A stretch of 64,000 nt of DNA from the NCBI GenBank assembly GCA_016521575.1, contig JAEKDP010000012.1:35283-99282 (forward strand). The letters run 5' to 3'. The position numbers and the translations under genes are program-made. The DNA is from Rhodobacteraceae bacterium F11138. Lineage in GTDB: Bacteria > Pseudomonadota > Alphaproteobacteria > Rhodobacterales > Rhodobacteraceae. The notes under the pieces are model-generated. The model ran no database searches. It was not told the origin of the DNA and saw only the letters and a program-made list of their open reading frames with translations. Shown here piece after piece: positions 1 to 7,607 of the stretch. Positions within the stretch are counted from its first letter, which is position 1, and each line of letters starts with the position of its first letter.

Positions 1-1
1 C

Positions 2-355
2 GATGCGCTGCTGACCGTGCTGCAAAAGGGCGCGGTGGGGCGCAGTTACAATATCGGCGGCGAGAACGAGGCGAAGAATATCGACCTGGTGCGCAAGATC
101 TGTGCGCTGCTGGATGAGAAACGCCCGAAGGACAGCCCATATGCCGACCAGATCACATTCGTCTCTGACCGTCCCGGGCACGATGCGCGCTATGCGATCG
201 ACCCCTCCCGTATCGCGACGGAACTGGGATGGCGGCCCAGCGTGACGCTGGATCAGGGGCTGGAACGAACCGTGCAGTGGTATCTCGACAACGAACCCTG
301 GTGGCGCGCCCTGCAGGGCCGCGACGGGGTTGGACAGCGGCTGGGTACCGCATGA
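2..355 (+). CDS. rfbB: dTDP-glucose 4,6-dehydratase, C-terminal part (partial)
   Basis: The last 117 or so codons of an RmlB-type short-chain dehydrogenase; the 5' part lies outside the window. The enzyme turns dTDP-glucose into dTDP-4-keto-6-deoxyglucose, the branch point to dTDP-rhamnose and dTDP-3-amino sugars. Visible family features are the segment SYNIGGENEAKNIDLV, the substrate-contact segment around FVSDRPGHDARYAID, and the terminal region with LGWRP. Its stop overlaps the rfbD start (ATGA), so the two are translationally coupled. Its product would serve RfbD here and also the ketoisomerase encoded near 58.2 kb. Identification is confident; only the missing N-terminus limits it. Confidence 0.95.
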   Translation, partial: DALLTVLQKGAVGRSYNIGGENEAKNIDLVRKICALLDEKRPKDSPYADQITFVSDRPGHDARYAIDPSRIATELGWRPSVTLDQGLERTVQWYLDNEPWWRALQGRDGVGQRLGTA

Positions 356-1197
356 TCCTGGTCTTCGGCAAGACTGGCCAGCTGGCTACTGAACTGGCGC
401 GGCAGGGGGGTGTGGTCTGCCTGGGGCGGGACGTGGCGGATCTGGCGGATCCGGAAGGCTGTGTTGCGGCGATCCGGGAACATGCCCCGGCGGCGGTGAT
501 CAATGCGGCAGCCTATACGGCGGTGGACCGGGCCGAGGAAGACGAGGCGCTGGCCACCGTGATCAACGGCGACAGCCCCGGCGCGATGGCGCGGGAATGT
601 GCGGCCCTTGGCATCCCCTTCGTGCATGTCTCGACCGACTACGTGTTCGACGGCAGCGGCGAGACGCCCTGGCGGCCCGAAGATGCGACCGGCCCGCTCG
701 GGGCCTATGGGCGTTCCAAGCTGGCGGGCGAGCGGGCGGTGGCGGCGGCGGGCGGTGCCTGGGCGATCTTGCGCACCTCCTGGGTGGTGTCGGCGCATGG
801 CAGCAATTTCGTCAAGACCATGCTGCGGCTCGGAGCCGAGCGCGACAGCTTGCGCGTGGTGGGCGACCAGGTCGGCGGGCCGACCCCGGCGCGGGACATC
901 GCGGCGGCCTGCCTGCGCATGGTCGAGGTTCTGACATCCGCGCCGGACAAGCGCGGGATATACCATTTCGCCGGTGTGCCGGATGTCAGCTGGGCAGAGT
1001 TCGCCCGCGCGATCATGAAAGCGGGCAAGCGCGATTGCCGGATCGAGGAGATCGGAACGGCGGAGTATCCTACCCCGGCGGCCCGCCCGGAAAATTCGCG
1101 GCTGGACTGTTCCGGGTTCGAGACGGTTTTCGACATGAAACGGCCCGATTGGCGTGTCGGGTTGGCCGCGATTCTGAAAGATCTTGGAGAGGGTTGA
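352..1197 (+). CDS. rfbD: dTDP-4-dehydrorhamnose reductase
   Basis: Last step of dTDP-L-rhamnose synthesis, a cytoplasmic NAD(P)H-dependent reductase of the extended SDR fold. From ATG 352 the protein is 281 residues, the usual family length, and begins directly with the Rossmann strand and GKTGQLA (residues 6-12). STDYVFDGSG (about 94-103) and the catalytic Tyr119-x3-Lys123 follow. An in-frame start 41 codons upstream would only add residues antisense-like to rfbB, so 352 (ATGA overlap with the rfbB stop) is chosen. Operon order is rfbB-rfbD-rfbA. The 3,5-epimerase rfbC is not in the window and probably lies upstream. Confidence 0.95.
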   Translation: MILVFGKTGQLATELARQGGVVCLGRDVADLADPEGCVAAIREHAPAAVINAAAYTAVDRAEEDEALATVINGDSPGAMARECAALGIPFVHVSTDYVFDGSGETPWRPEDATGPLGAYGRSKLAGERAVAAAGGAWAILRTSWVVSAHGSNFVKTMLRLGAERDSLRVVGDQVGGPTPARDIAAACLRMVEVLTSAPDKRGIYHFAGVPDVSWAEFARAIMKAGKRDCRIEEIGTAEYPTPAARPENSRLDCSGFETVFDMKRPDWRVGLAAILKDLGEG

Positions 1198-1200
1198 GTC

Positions 1201-2073
1201 ATGAGTAAACGCAAGGGCATCATTCTGGCCGGGGGCAGCGGCACGCGGCTCTATCCGATCACCATGGGCGTCTCAAAGCAGCTTCTGCCGATCTATGACA
1301 AGCCGATGGTCTATTACCCGTTGTCGGTGCTGATGCTGGCGGGTATCCGCGAAATCCTGATCATCACCACGCCGCAGGATGCCGACCAGTTCAGGCGCAC
1401 GCTTGGCGATGGCAGCCAGTGGGGCGTGGCGCTGGATTATGTCGTGCAGCCCAGCCCCGACGGGCTGGCGCAGGCCTATATCCTGGCCGAAGAGTTCCTG
1501 GCGGGTGCGCCCAGTGCGATGGTGTTGGGCGACAACATTTTCTTTGGCCACGGTCTGCCCAGGCTGATGGCGCGCGCCGATGAGCAGGGGCGGGGGGGCA
1601 CGGTGTTCGGCTATCACGTGGCAGACCCGGAGCGCTATGGCGTGGTGGCGTTCGACGACAGCGGTGCGGTGCGCGAGATCATCGAGAAACCGCCGGTGCC
1701 GCCCAGCAACTATGCGGTGACCGGGCTGTATTTTCTCGATGGCACGGCGCCTGCGCGGGCGCGCGAGGTGACACCGTCGGCGCGCGGCGAGCTGGAAATC
1801 ACCAGCTTGCTGGGCATGTACCTGGACGCGGGGCAATTGCAGGTTGAAACCATGGGGCGCGGCTATGCCTGGCTGGATACCGGCACCCATGGCAGCCTGC
1901 TGGATGCCGGGAATTTCGTGCGCACGCTGGAGGAACGTCAGGGATTGCAGGCGGGCTGTCCCGAAGAGATCGCCTTTCAGCAGGGCTGGATTTCGGCGGA
2001 TGAACTGACGGCCCGGGCCGAGATGTTTTCCAAGAATTCCTATGGTGCCTATCTGGCGGGGTTGCTGAAATAG
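1201..2073 (+). CDS. rfbA: Glucose-1-phosphate thymidylyltransferase
   Basis: Makes dTDP-glucose from glucose-1-phosphate and dTTP, the entry reaction of the dTDP-sugar pathways. The 290-residue protein has the nucleotidyltransferase signature GGSGTRLYPIT near residues 10-20, then SKQLLPIYDKPMVYYPLSVLM, and VLGDNIFFGHG with a metal-binding Asp. A GAGAGGG ribosome-binding site lies 8 bases before ATG 1201, three bases after the rfbD stop. It ends the + strand operon and converges on the phosphatase-fold gene at 2098. Product and family are clear. Confidence 0.96.
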   Translation: MSKRKGIILAGGSGTRLYPITMGVSKQLLPIYDKPMVYYPLSVLMLAGIREILIITTPQDADQFRRTLGDGSQWGVALDYVVQPSPDGLAQAYILAEEFLAGAPSAMVLGDNIFFGHGLPRLMARADEQGRGGTVFGYHVADPERYGVVAFDDSGAVREIIEKPPVPPSNYAVTGLYFLDGTAPARAREVTPSARGELEITSLLGMYLDAGQLQVETMGRGYAWLDTGTHGSLLDAGNFVRTLEERQGLQAGCPEEIAFQQGWISADELTARAEMFSKNSYGAYLAGLLK

Positions 2074-2097
2074 GGCGATACGCGACGGGCGCGGGGA

Positions 2098-3042
2098 TCA
2101 GGGCAGGGCGATATCGGCGACAATCCCGAGATGGTTCGAGTTCAGCCCCTCGCCAAAGGCGCGGGCCTGCACCACCCGCGCGCCCTCGTGCACCAGCACA
2201 TGGTCGATCGGCACCCCCAGCGGACCAAAGGCGGCGGGCCAGGTCGGGATCGGGGTGCGCAGGGTCCGCATCCCGGTGTGGTTCAGCAGGCCCTGCATCG
2301 GCCGGCTCCAGCTGGCGGCGTTGAAATCACCCACCGCGATCACCGGGCCGGGCAGCCAGTCGTATTGTGATTTCAGCCGCGCCAGTTCCATTTCGGCCAA
2401 GCCCACCAGCCAGGGTTTCATCAGATGGCTGGCGGCGAGGAAAAACCCCTTTCCGGACGCGGTTTCCAGTTCGGCCACCGCATAGCGGTTTTCCCAGGCC
2501 GGGTTCAGGGACAGGCGCCAGAACCGCAGCGGCTGACGTCGGGTGGCGACCAGCAGGGTGCAGGTTTCAAACGTGCAGGGCGAGACAAAATCGAAATGCT
2601 CCCGCAGCCGTTTCAGCGCCGGATAGATCGCTTCGGGTTCGGCGATGGTCACCACATCGGGATCCTCGTCCAGGATCGCGGTGACGATACGGTCCCCCCA
2701 GGCGGCGTTTTCGCCCAGGGCGTTGAAGAACAGCACCCTCAGATCCGCCGACCGCTCCGGCACCAGCGGCAGGCTGAGCCGGACGTGATCGCGGATCAGA
2801 AATCCGCCGCAGATCAGCGTTGCAATCATCAGCCCCGCGCCCAGGCGGCGCAGACCGCATAAGGCGGCCGGCAGGGCGCAGAGCAGAGCCAGCGCCAGGA
2901 ACCATGGCGCCAGGCTGTCCAGGATGCGCGCCATTGCCCCGATGGCCGTCGTCGTGGGGATGAACCGGGGCAGGGCGCCCAGCCCCAGGGCGGCGGCGGA
3001 TGCCAGGGCCAGCGCGCCCGCACTGTTCGCTTTCAGGGACAT
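2098..3042 (-). CDS. Membrane-anchored endonuclease/exonuclease/phosphatase family protein
   Basis: From ATG 3042 (GGAGAAG seven bases upstream) this is 314 residues: three hydrophobic segments in the first hundred residues, then an EEP domain. The domain shows DPDVVTIAEPEA (Mg-binding Glu), AVGDFNAASWSRP, IDHVLVHEG and a final SNHLGIVADI with the catalytic His, so the hydrolase looks intact and probably periplasmic. The family covers nucleases and sugar- or lipid-phosphate phosphatases, and the substrate cannot be read from sequence. The reading frame stays open upstream into IS sequence, but that extension is not native. The IS end lies only 36 bases before the start codon, so the original promoter has been cut away. 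The first 63 coding bases are duplicated at 15.5 kb. Confidence 0.85.
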   Translation of the reverse strand: MSLKANSAGALALASAAALGLGALPRFIPTTTAIGAMARILDSLAPWFLALALLCALPAALCGLRRLGAGLMIATLICGGFLIRDHVRLSLPLVPERSADLRVLFFNALGENAAWGDRIVTAILDEDPDVVTIAEPEAIYPALKRLREHFDFVSPCTFETCTLLVATRRQPLRFWRLSLNPAWENRYAVAELETASGKGFFLAASHLMKPWLVGLAEMELARLKSQYDWLPGPVIAVGDFNAASWSRPMQGLLNHTGMRTLRTPIPTWPAAFGPLGVPIDHVLVHEGARVVQARAFGEGLNSNHLGIVADIALP

Positions 3043-3078
3043 GCCAGATCTTCTCCATGATCGTTTATGGTGCAGATG
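2973..3078 (-). repeat. 106-bp repeat, copy 1: 5' end of the EEP gene
   Basis: This segment (5' leader, ribosome-binding site, start codon and first codons of the EEP gene) recurs at 15475-15580 in inverted orientation relative to the window, matching at 105 of 106 bases by eye. Here the repeat stops exactly where the left end of the IS element starts (3079). Confidence 0.95.
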
Positions 3079-4031
3079 CACCTTGTTGCATGGATCGATG
3101 AAATCCGCGAAGAGGTCCGTTCTCATTTCGTGAAGGTTGCCCGTCATGCCGCCCAAATACAACGCCCGACGGCGGGACAGGTTTCCGGCGGTCAAGCCAG
3201 ATATTCCGACTTTGCGATCGAGACTTGCCTGACCCTGGGGCTGATCTTTCACCGGCCGCTTCGGCAGACGCAAGGTTTCGTCCGTTCGCTTCTGAAGCTG
3301 ATGGGGCTGGACCTGCCGGTGCCAGACATCTTGACGCTGTCACGACGAGCCAAGGGGCTGGCGGTTGAAGACTCCAGGTCGAAATCGACGGGCCCCATCA
3401 CGCTGATCGTGGACAGTACCGGTCTCAAGGTGCACCGCAGTTCGGGTTGGCATGAGACCAAGCATGGGACCGGAAAGTCTCGCAGATCCTGGCGTAAACT
3501 GGACATTGGGTACGACCCTGACAGCGGTGAGGTCGTTGCCTCGATGCTGACCACAGACTATGTTGGCGACGAGACCGCCTTGCCAGAGCTCATCGCCGGG
3601 AGCGAAAGTCCCGTGGCCCGGTTTCTGGCCGACGGGGCCTATGACGGCACCGGGGTTTCCAACTGTTTGACCGGAGCGCTCGGATCCGATGTAGAGGTCA
3701 TAATCCCGCCGCCGCTGAACGCTGTCACCGGCCTCAGCGACCGGCGCGATGCTCATATCGAGCACATTGCCACACACGGACGAATGGCTTGGCAGTCCAA
3801 GACGGGATACAATAATCGCGCCCTCGTGGAAGCCCAGATCGGGTGCCGCAAGACCGTCATCGGCCCCGGGTTGAACGCCAGGGAAATGGGCCGTCAATTC
3901 ACAGAAAACAAGATCGCCATCAAGTCCCTCAACCGCATGACCCGCCTCGGTCGCGCGGACTTCAAGCGCGTTGCTTAGACACTTGGGGAAAGGGGTAACT
4001 GCGCCTCAAATCTGATCGCTGCAACAAGGCT
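3079..4031 (+). mobile_element. Decayed IS5-family (IS903-type) insertion sequence
   Basis: About 953 bp with imperfect terminal inverted repeats: the left end CACCTTGTTGCATGGATC faces a right end whose complement reads AGCCTTGTTGCAGCGATC. The core CCTTGTTGCA is perfect and the ends resemble the IS903 group. It carries one transposase frame, broken by an internal deletion. No 9-bp target duplication is visible (left flank GTGCAGATG, right flank GCGACATAC), so the flanks were rearranged after insertion. A 26-bp remnant of the same left end lies at 19156-19181. Confidence 0.85.
3146..3978 (+). pseudogene. IS5-family transposase, internally deleted and frameshifted
   Basis: The normal start of this family, MPPKYNARRRDRFPAVK, is present from ATG 3146, but after PAVK the correct protein continues in another frame as GGQARYSDFAIETCLTLG. 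The junction falls on GGCGGTCAAG, which can encode both sides in their respective frames; a deletion between two such copies would explain the loss of the roughly 40-50 codons expected there. The rest is a full DDE domain with LIVDSTGLKV, FLADGAYDG and RQFTENKIAIKSLNRM, ending at 3978. The open frame that runs from 3067 through the deletion is not a native gene start. The product should be inactive. Confidence 0.85.
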
Positions 4032-4122
4032 GCGACATACTGATTGGGATATTCACAGAGGCACAATAGCCCGATCACAGCGCCAAAACAATCTGGCGAT
4101 GTCAACCGATGATATTGATGCA

Positions 4123-4148
4123 GAAAACCAGGCCCTGAAGAGCCTGGT
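4123..4148 (-). terminator. Rho-independent terminator after the small exported protein gene
   Basis: On the - strand, stem ACCAGGC (4148-4142) and GCCTGGT (4133-4127) with an 8-base loop is followed at once by TTTTC. It sits about 40 bases downstream of the gene ending at 4188 and would end the yjbH-yjbF operon. Confidence 0.65.
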
Positions 4149-4187
4149 CTGTAAATCCGTCCGCCCCCGCGCGGAGGCGCGGCCTGC

Positions 4188-4394
4188 CTAACGGGAGGTG
4201 GTCGTAACATTCACACCGTTATCATCATCATCAGAGATGACTACGGCGGCAAACACCACGAAGGCACCGACGGCGACGGCTGCGCCGGTCAACGTACCAC
4301 CCAGAGCAGCCGGAAGCGATTGAGCGCGCGCCGGAGCCATGGTCGAGGTCAGGGCAACGGTGCTGAGAATCAGCGCTGCGAAAATTTTCTTCAT
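4188..4394 (-). CDS. Small exported protein, YjbE-like position
   Basis: A 68-residue protein with a clean signal peptide (MKKIFAALILSTVALTSTMAPARA, cut after ARA), a glycine/alanine/valine-rich hydrophobic middle and a polar tail DDDDNGVNVTTTSR. Size, layout and the Thr-rich end recall YjbE of the E. coli yjbEFGH exopolysaccharide operon, although order here is yjbH-yjbF-small gene. It lies 200 bases after yjbF and before a terminator, so it may be co-transcribed or have its own promoter. The YjbE link is an inference from context; the sequence is too short and simple to prove it. Confidence 0.65.
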   Translation of the reverse strand: MKKIFAALILSTVALTSTMAPARAQSLPAALGGTLTGAAVAVGAFVVFAAVVISDDDDNGVNVTTTSR

Positions 4395-4596
4395 GGATCA
4401 AAACCCTTGTTGGTTGCGTCTCGTGTATCCTGCTTGCCTGATATGTACCGCAGTTCGGCTTGTGTTTCAATCACCCAGACAGGTCGGCAACATATTGTCG
4501 TCCTTTTATTACACGGTTCTTAACGGCTGCCGCAACACCAGGCAGCACATCGGCGTAACCACGCCGAATGCAAGCCTGAGTTGATCTTCAGCGGCG

Positions 4597-5277
4597 CTAT
4601 CTGGTCACCTGGCGCAGCCGCAGATAGCCGATATGCGGCCCGGCCCATTGCCGTGACTGCCAGACCAGCCCGTTGCCCGCATCCACCCAGTAATCATTGA
4701 CCACGGTGCCGCCGCCGCCTTCACAACGTTCCTGCACATGGTGCGTTGGCAACGACCAGCCGATGATCTCGATCCGGGCCGGCCCCCTGTCGACCACATC
4801 GCAGGCCAGCGGCAGGGTCAGCTGCTTGTTGTCCTTGTCCGCGACATGCAGCACCCGCTGCCCCGAAGCCGGGCCCAGACCGCCGGGACGCAGCTGCACT
4901 TCAGAGGACAGCACGTCGCCGCCCAGTCCGCGGGTGGCGATCAGCACCCCGCCACGCAGGGTCACGGTTTCGTCGGTCTCGGTACGCCAGACGATGATTT
5001 CGTCCGCCGTCCCGGCCCCGCGGACCGGCGTGGGAAACAGAAAAGCGGTCAGGTCCTCGCGTTCGCGGGTGATTTCCAGAAAGGCACCGTCCAGCGTGTC
5101 CAGCACCGCCCGGGTCACCGGCGGGCGTTCGGATTTGGGTGCGAGCTTTGCCGTGATCGATTCGCGCGCGGCGTCGATCACCTGCAATTGCAGGGTCGGC
5201 GCATCGGTGCCGCCCTGGCAGGCGGCCAGCAGCGCCAGCAGCGCCAGCCCCCGCAGCCGGAACAGAAACGCGCTCAT
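4597..5277 (-). CDS. yjbF: YjbF/GfcB-family outer-membrane lipoprotein
   Basis: A 226-residue lipoprotein: hydrophobic signal followed by lipobox LLALLAAC with Cys20, then a mostly beta domain typical of the YjbF/GfcB (YmcC) family. It is found with YjbH in exopolysaccharide and group 4 capsule loci and is thought to assist polymer passage or surface attachment. ATG 5277 is chosen because it overlaps the yjbH stop (ATGA) and has GAGGG nine bases upstream; two in-frame ATGs further up have no such support. It is translationally coupled to yjbH. A yjbG/gfcC homologue is absent from this neighbourhood. Confidence 0.88.
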   Translation of the reverse strand: MSAFLFRLRGLALLALLAACQGGTDAPTLQLQVIDAARESITAKLAPKSERPPVTRAVLDTLDGAFLEITREREDLTAFLFPTPVRGAGTADEIIVWRTETDETVTLRGGVLIATRGLGGDVLSSEVQLRPGGLGPASGQRVLHVADKDNKQLTLPLACDVVDRGPARIEIIGWSLPTHHVQERCEGGGGTVVNDYWVDAGNGLVWQSRQWAGPHIGYLRLRQVTR

Positions 5278-7505
5278 TCCCATACCCTCGCCCATTGTCC
5301 TTGCAGGGCCGCGCGATGCGCCGTGCGCACCTGGCCATACAGCCGCCCGGGCACATGCACCATCTGCCCGCCATCGCGCTGCACCGGACGGATGGTGGTG
5401 CCAAAGGCCTGGCGGCTGGGTTTGCCCAGGAACCAGCCGATCGGGATTCGGAACATGATGCCCTTGTCGAACGAACCTTCGCCGAATTCCTCGGCTGACA
5501 CGTTGGTCTTGGTGGCAAAGGCCCCCACCACCCAGCCATTGTCGAACCGGCGCTCCAGGCTGACCGTGGCCCCGACATCGCCCGCCAGATACCGCCCGAC
5601 CCCGACCTGTCCCATGAACCCGCCGCCGAATTCATAATAGGCGGTGGCATGGCCGGTGAACACGTCGTAATCCTGAAACCCGAACAGCTGGTCGAAATCG
5701 CGTTTCTTGACGTAATTCGCCTCGACCCCCAGCGCCAGCGGGCTGCTGACCGGTTTCCACAGCACTTCACCGGACAACCCGCCATACATGGTTTCCAGAT
5801 ACCCGACGGTGGCGCGGGCATAGAGATTGCGCCCCGGACGCCATTGTTTGGCGACAAACAGGTTGTTCAGGGTGGTATCATATTGCGCATATTCCACCTG
5901 ATCCGTGCGCACATGGGGCAGCCTGGAATTCGACGGCGGCCCGTCCTTGACATTGCCGGCGATGCGCTGGCGGATGCTGCCCGAGACGATCCAGCCCGGC
6001 GCGGGCCGATAGCTGCCGCGCAGAGCCACCCCGACATCGATGCGAAACGGCCGGTCAGGGTCGAAATAGGATGGGCTGAAATAGGGTGACAGCGACCAGC
6101 TGGTGTCAGGATAGAGATCGCCGGCCGGGATCGCGCTCGCGGCTTGGGCCGGGGCGTCGGAAAAGGCTGTCACGGCCAGCAGCCCGTCGGTGGCATTGCC
6201 GTCAAATTCCAGCGCCTCCAGATCCGAACGGCGCACCGTAGTGGCCGACAAAGCCATGCCACCGGACAGGGGCACCAGGCGGAAGGTCTCGACCGAGGCC
6301 GGCATGATCCGGCTCAGCACCCGCGCCGCCCGGCCCACCGCATTGGCATAGGACATATACCGCAGGTTGCGGAACCGCAGCTCGGCTGTGTCGGCATTCA
6401 CCGTCAGGCTTTCCAGCACCAGCCCGTCGGCCCGCAGCTCGGGATCCAGCAGATCACGCAGCTGCAGCTTGACGCTTTCGCTGGCCGCCCAGCCAGTGTT
6501 CCAGACCGCCGGATTGGCGCTGCGCGACGGGCGCACCGGCACCGCCTGGGGCGCCTTGATGTGCATCCGGGTCGGAGGCGACTTTGGGTTCAGCTGCACC
6601 TGCAGGTTCACCCCTAACTCGCTGCCATACATATAGTAGGCCCCCAGCCGGGTGCGCGGGCTGACCTGGTATTCGATACCGAAGTTGAACGGCGACTTGC
6701 GGTCGAACACATCGGTCGTCTGGGTCTCGGTGACATAATCGTCGCTGGAATATTCCAGCTTCAGCCCCAGTTTTTCATTCGGACGCCACTCGATCCCGGC
6801 AAAAGGCGCATAGGGGCCGCGAAACCACTGATCATAGGCCGGCTCGCCCCCTTCGCTGTCCGGATCATAGGGCGGGCGCGCGCCGCTGGACCCGATGCTG
6901 CCATAGGATCCCAGCCGCCCCCAGCCGATGCCGGCGGTCAGCGAAAGCTGGCCATCCTGCCCCGCCCGCGCGCCCCAGGACGGCGTGGCAAAGGTCTTGG
7001 TGGCAACGATATATTCCCCGGCATAAATCCCGGTACCGACGAAATCCTGCAACCCCAGGGTCAGCTCGGGGCGGTACTGCCCCTCTTTCATCAGCCGGAA
7101 CCGCACGTCGAAGCTGCGGTCGTAATAGGTGCCGAACCCCCCCATGTTCCAATCCTGGATGCTGTTGTAGCGAAAGCTGGCCGACATCCACGGGGTGGCC
7201 TGAAAGGTCAGATTGTACCGGGTCTGCCCCCCAAAGGTTGAGATCCCGGTGGTGAATTGTCCGTCCGGCAGCATTTTGGCACTGGGCATGTCGATGACGC
7301 CGGGCGAGCCGTAAAAGTTGAGGCTGGGCGGAGGCATCGGCACCAGCAGCGGTTCTGCCGCGCTCACCGGCCGGTCCTCGGCTGCGACGGCTCCGCTCGA
7401 CAGCGCCAGCGCCACCAGCCCCGCGCCCGCCGGCCGCAACAGCAAACGGGGCCGCATATGAATACGCACGGGAAAGAACACGTGAAGAAACACGTGAAGA
7501 AACAT
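5274..7505 (-). CDS. yjbH: YjbH-type outer-membrane beta-barrel protein for polysaccharide export
   Basis: About 743 residues with the YjbH layout: signal sequence, then an N-terminal region opening with LNFYGSPGVIDMPSAKMLPDGQF, and long beta-barrel stretches in two halves. The family is a large outer-membrane protein linked to exopolysaccharide secretion. ATG 7505 has an AAAGGCG ribosome-binding site eight bases upstream; an internal ATG 7457 gives a more ordinary signal peptide (MRPRLLLRPAGAGLVALALS) but has no Shine-Dalgarno. Between them a 12-bp direct duplication (7477-7500) repeats FLHV in the N-terminus. The gene starts the yjbH-yjbF operon and follows the capD-like gene on the same strand. 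Confidence 0.88.
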   Translation of the reverse strand: MFLHVFLHVFFPVRIHMRPRLLLRPAGAGLVALALSSGAVAAEDRPVSAAEPLLVPMPPPSLNFYGSPGVIDMPSAKMLPDGQFTTGISTFGGQTRYNLTFQATPWMSASFRYNSIQDWNMGGFGTYYDRSFDVRFRLMKEGQYRPELTLGLQDFVGTGIYAGEYIVATKTFATPSWGARAGQDGQLSLTAGIGWGRLGSYGSIGSSGARPPYDPDSEGGEPAYDQWFRGPYAPFAGIEWRPNEKLGLKLEYSSDDYVTETQTTDVFDRKSPFNFGIEYQVSPRTRLGAYYMYGSELGVNLQVQLNPKSPPTRMHIKAPQAVPVRPSRSANPAVWNTGWAASESVKLQLRDLLDPELRADGLVLESLTVNADTAELRFRNLRYMSYANAVGRAARVLSRIMPASVETFRLVPLSGGMALSATTVRRSDLEALEFDGNATDGLLAVTAFSDAPAQAASAIPAGDLYPDTSWSLSPYFSPSYFDPDRPFRIDVGVALRGSYRPAPGWIVSGSIRQRIAGNVKDGPPSNSRLPHVRTDQVEYAQYDTTLNNLFVAKQWRPGRNLYARATVGYLETMYGGLSGEVLWKPVSSPLALGVEANYVKKRDFDQLFGFQDYDVFTGHATAYYEFGGGFMGQVGVGRYLAGDVGATVSLERRFDNGWVVGAFATKTNVSAEEFGEGSFDKGIMFRIPIGWFLGKPSRQAFGTTIRPVQRDGGQMVHVPGRLYGQVRTAHRAALQGQWARVWE

Positions 7506-7607
7506 GGGGGATCGCCTTTTGCCTGTTTTGCTTTTGCCTGCCACAACTCTTGCCCGCTTAGACCACAAAGCGGACCATGGGGGCAATGACCCGGCAATCC
7601 GCACCGC

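Noticed and set aside
3043..3273. N-terminal extension of the EEP protein to 391 residues
   Set aside because: The extra 77 codons run through the IS end and the transposase start in reverse; the ribosome-binding site and the second copy of the gene start support 3042.
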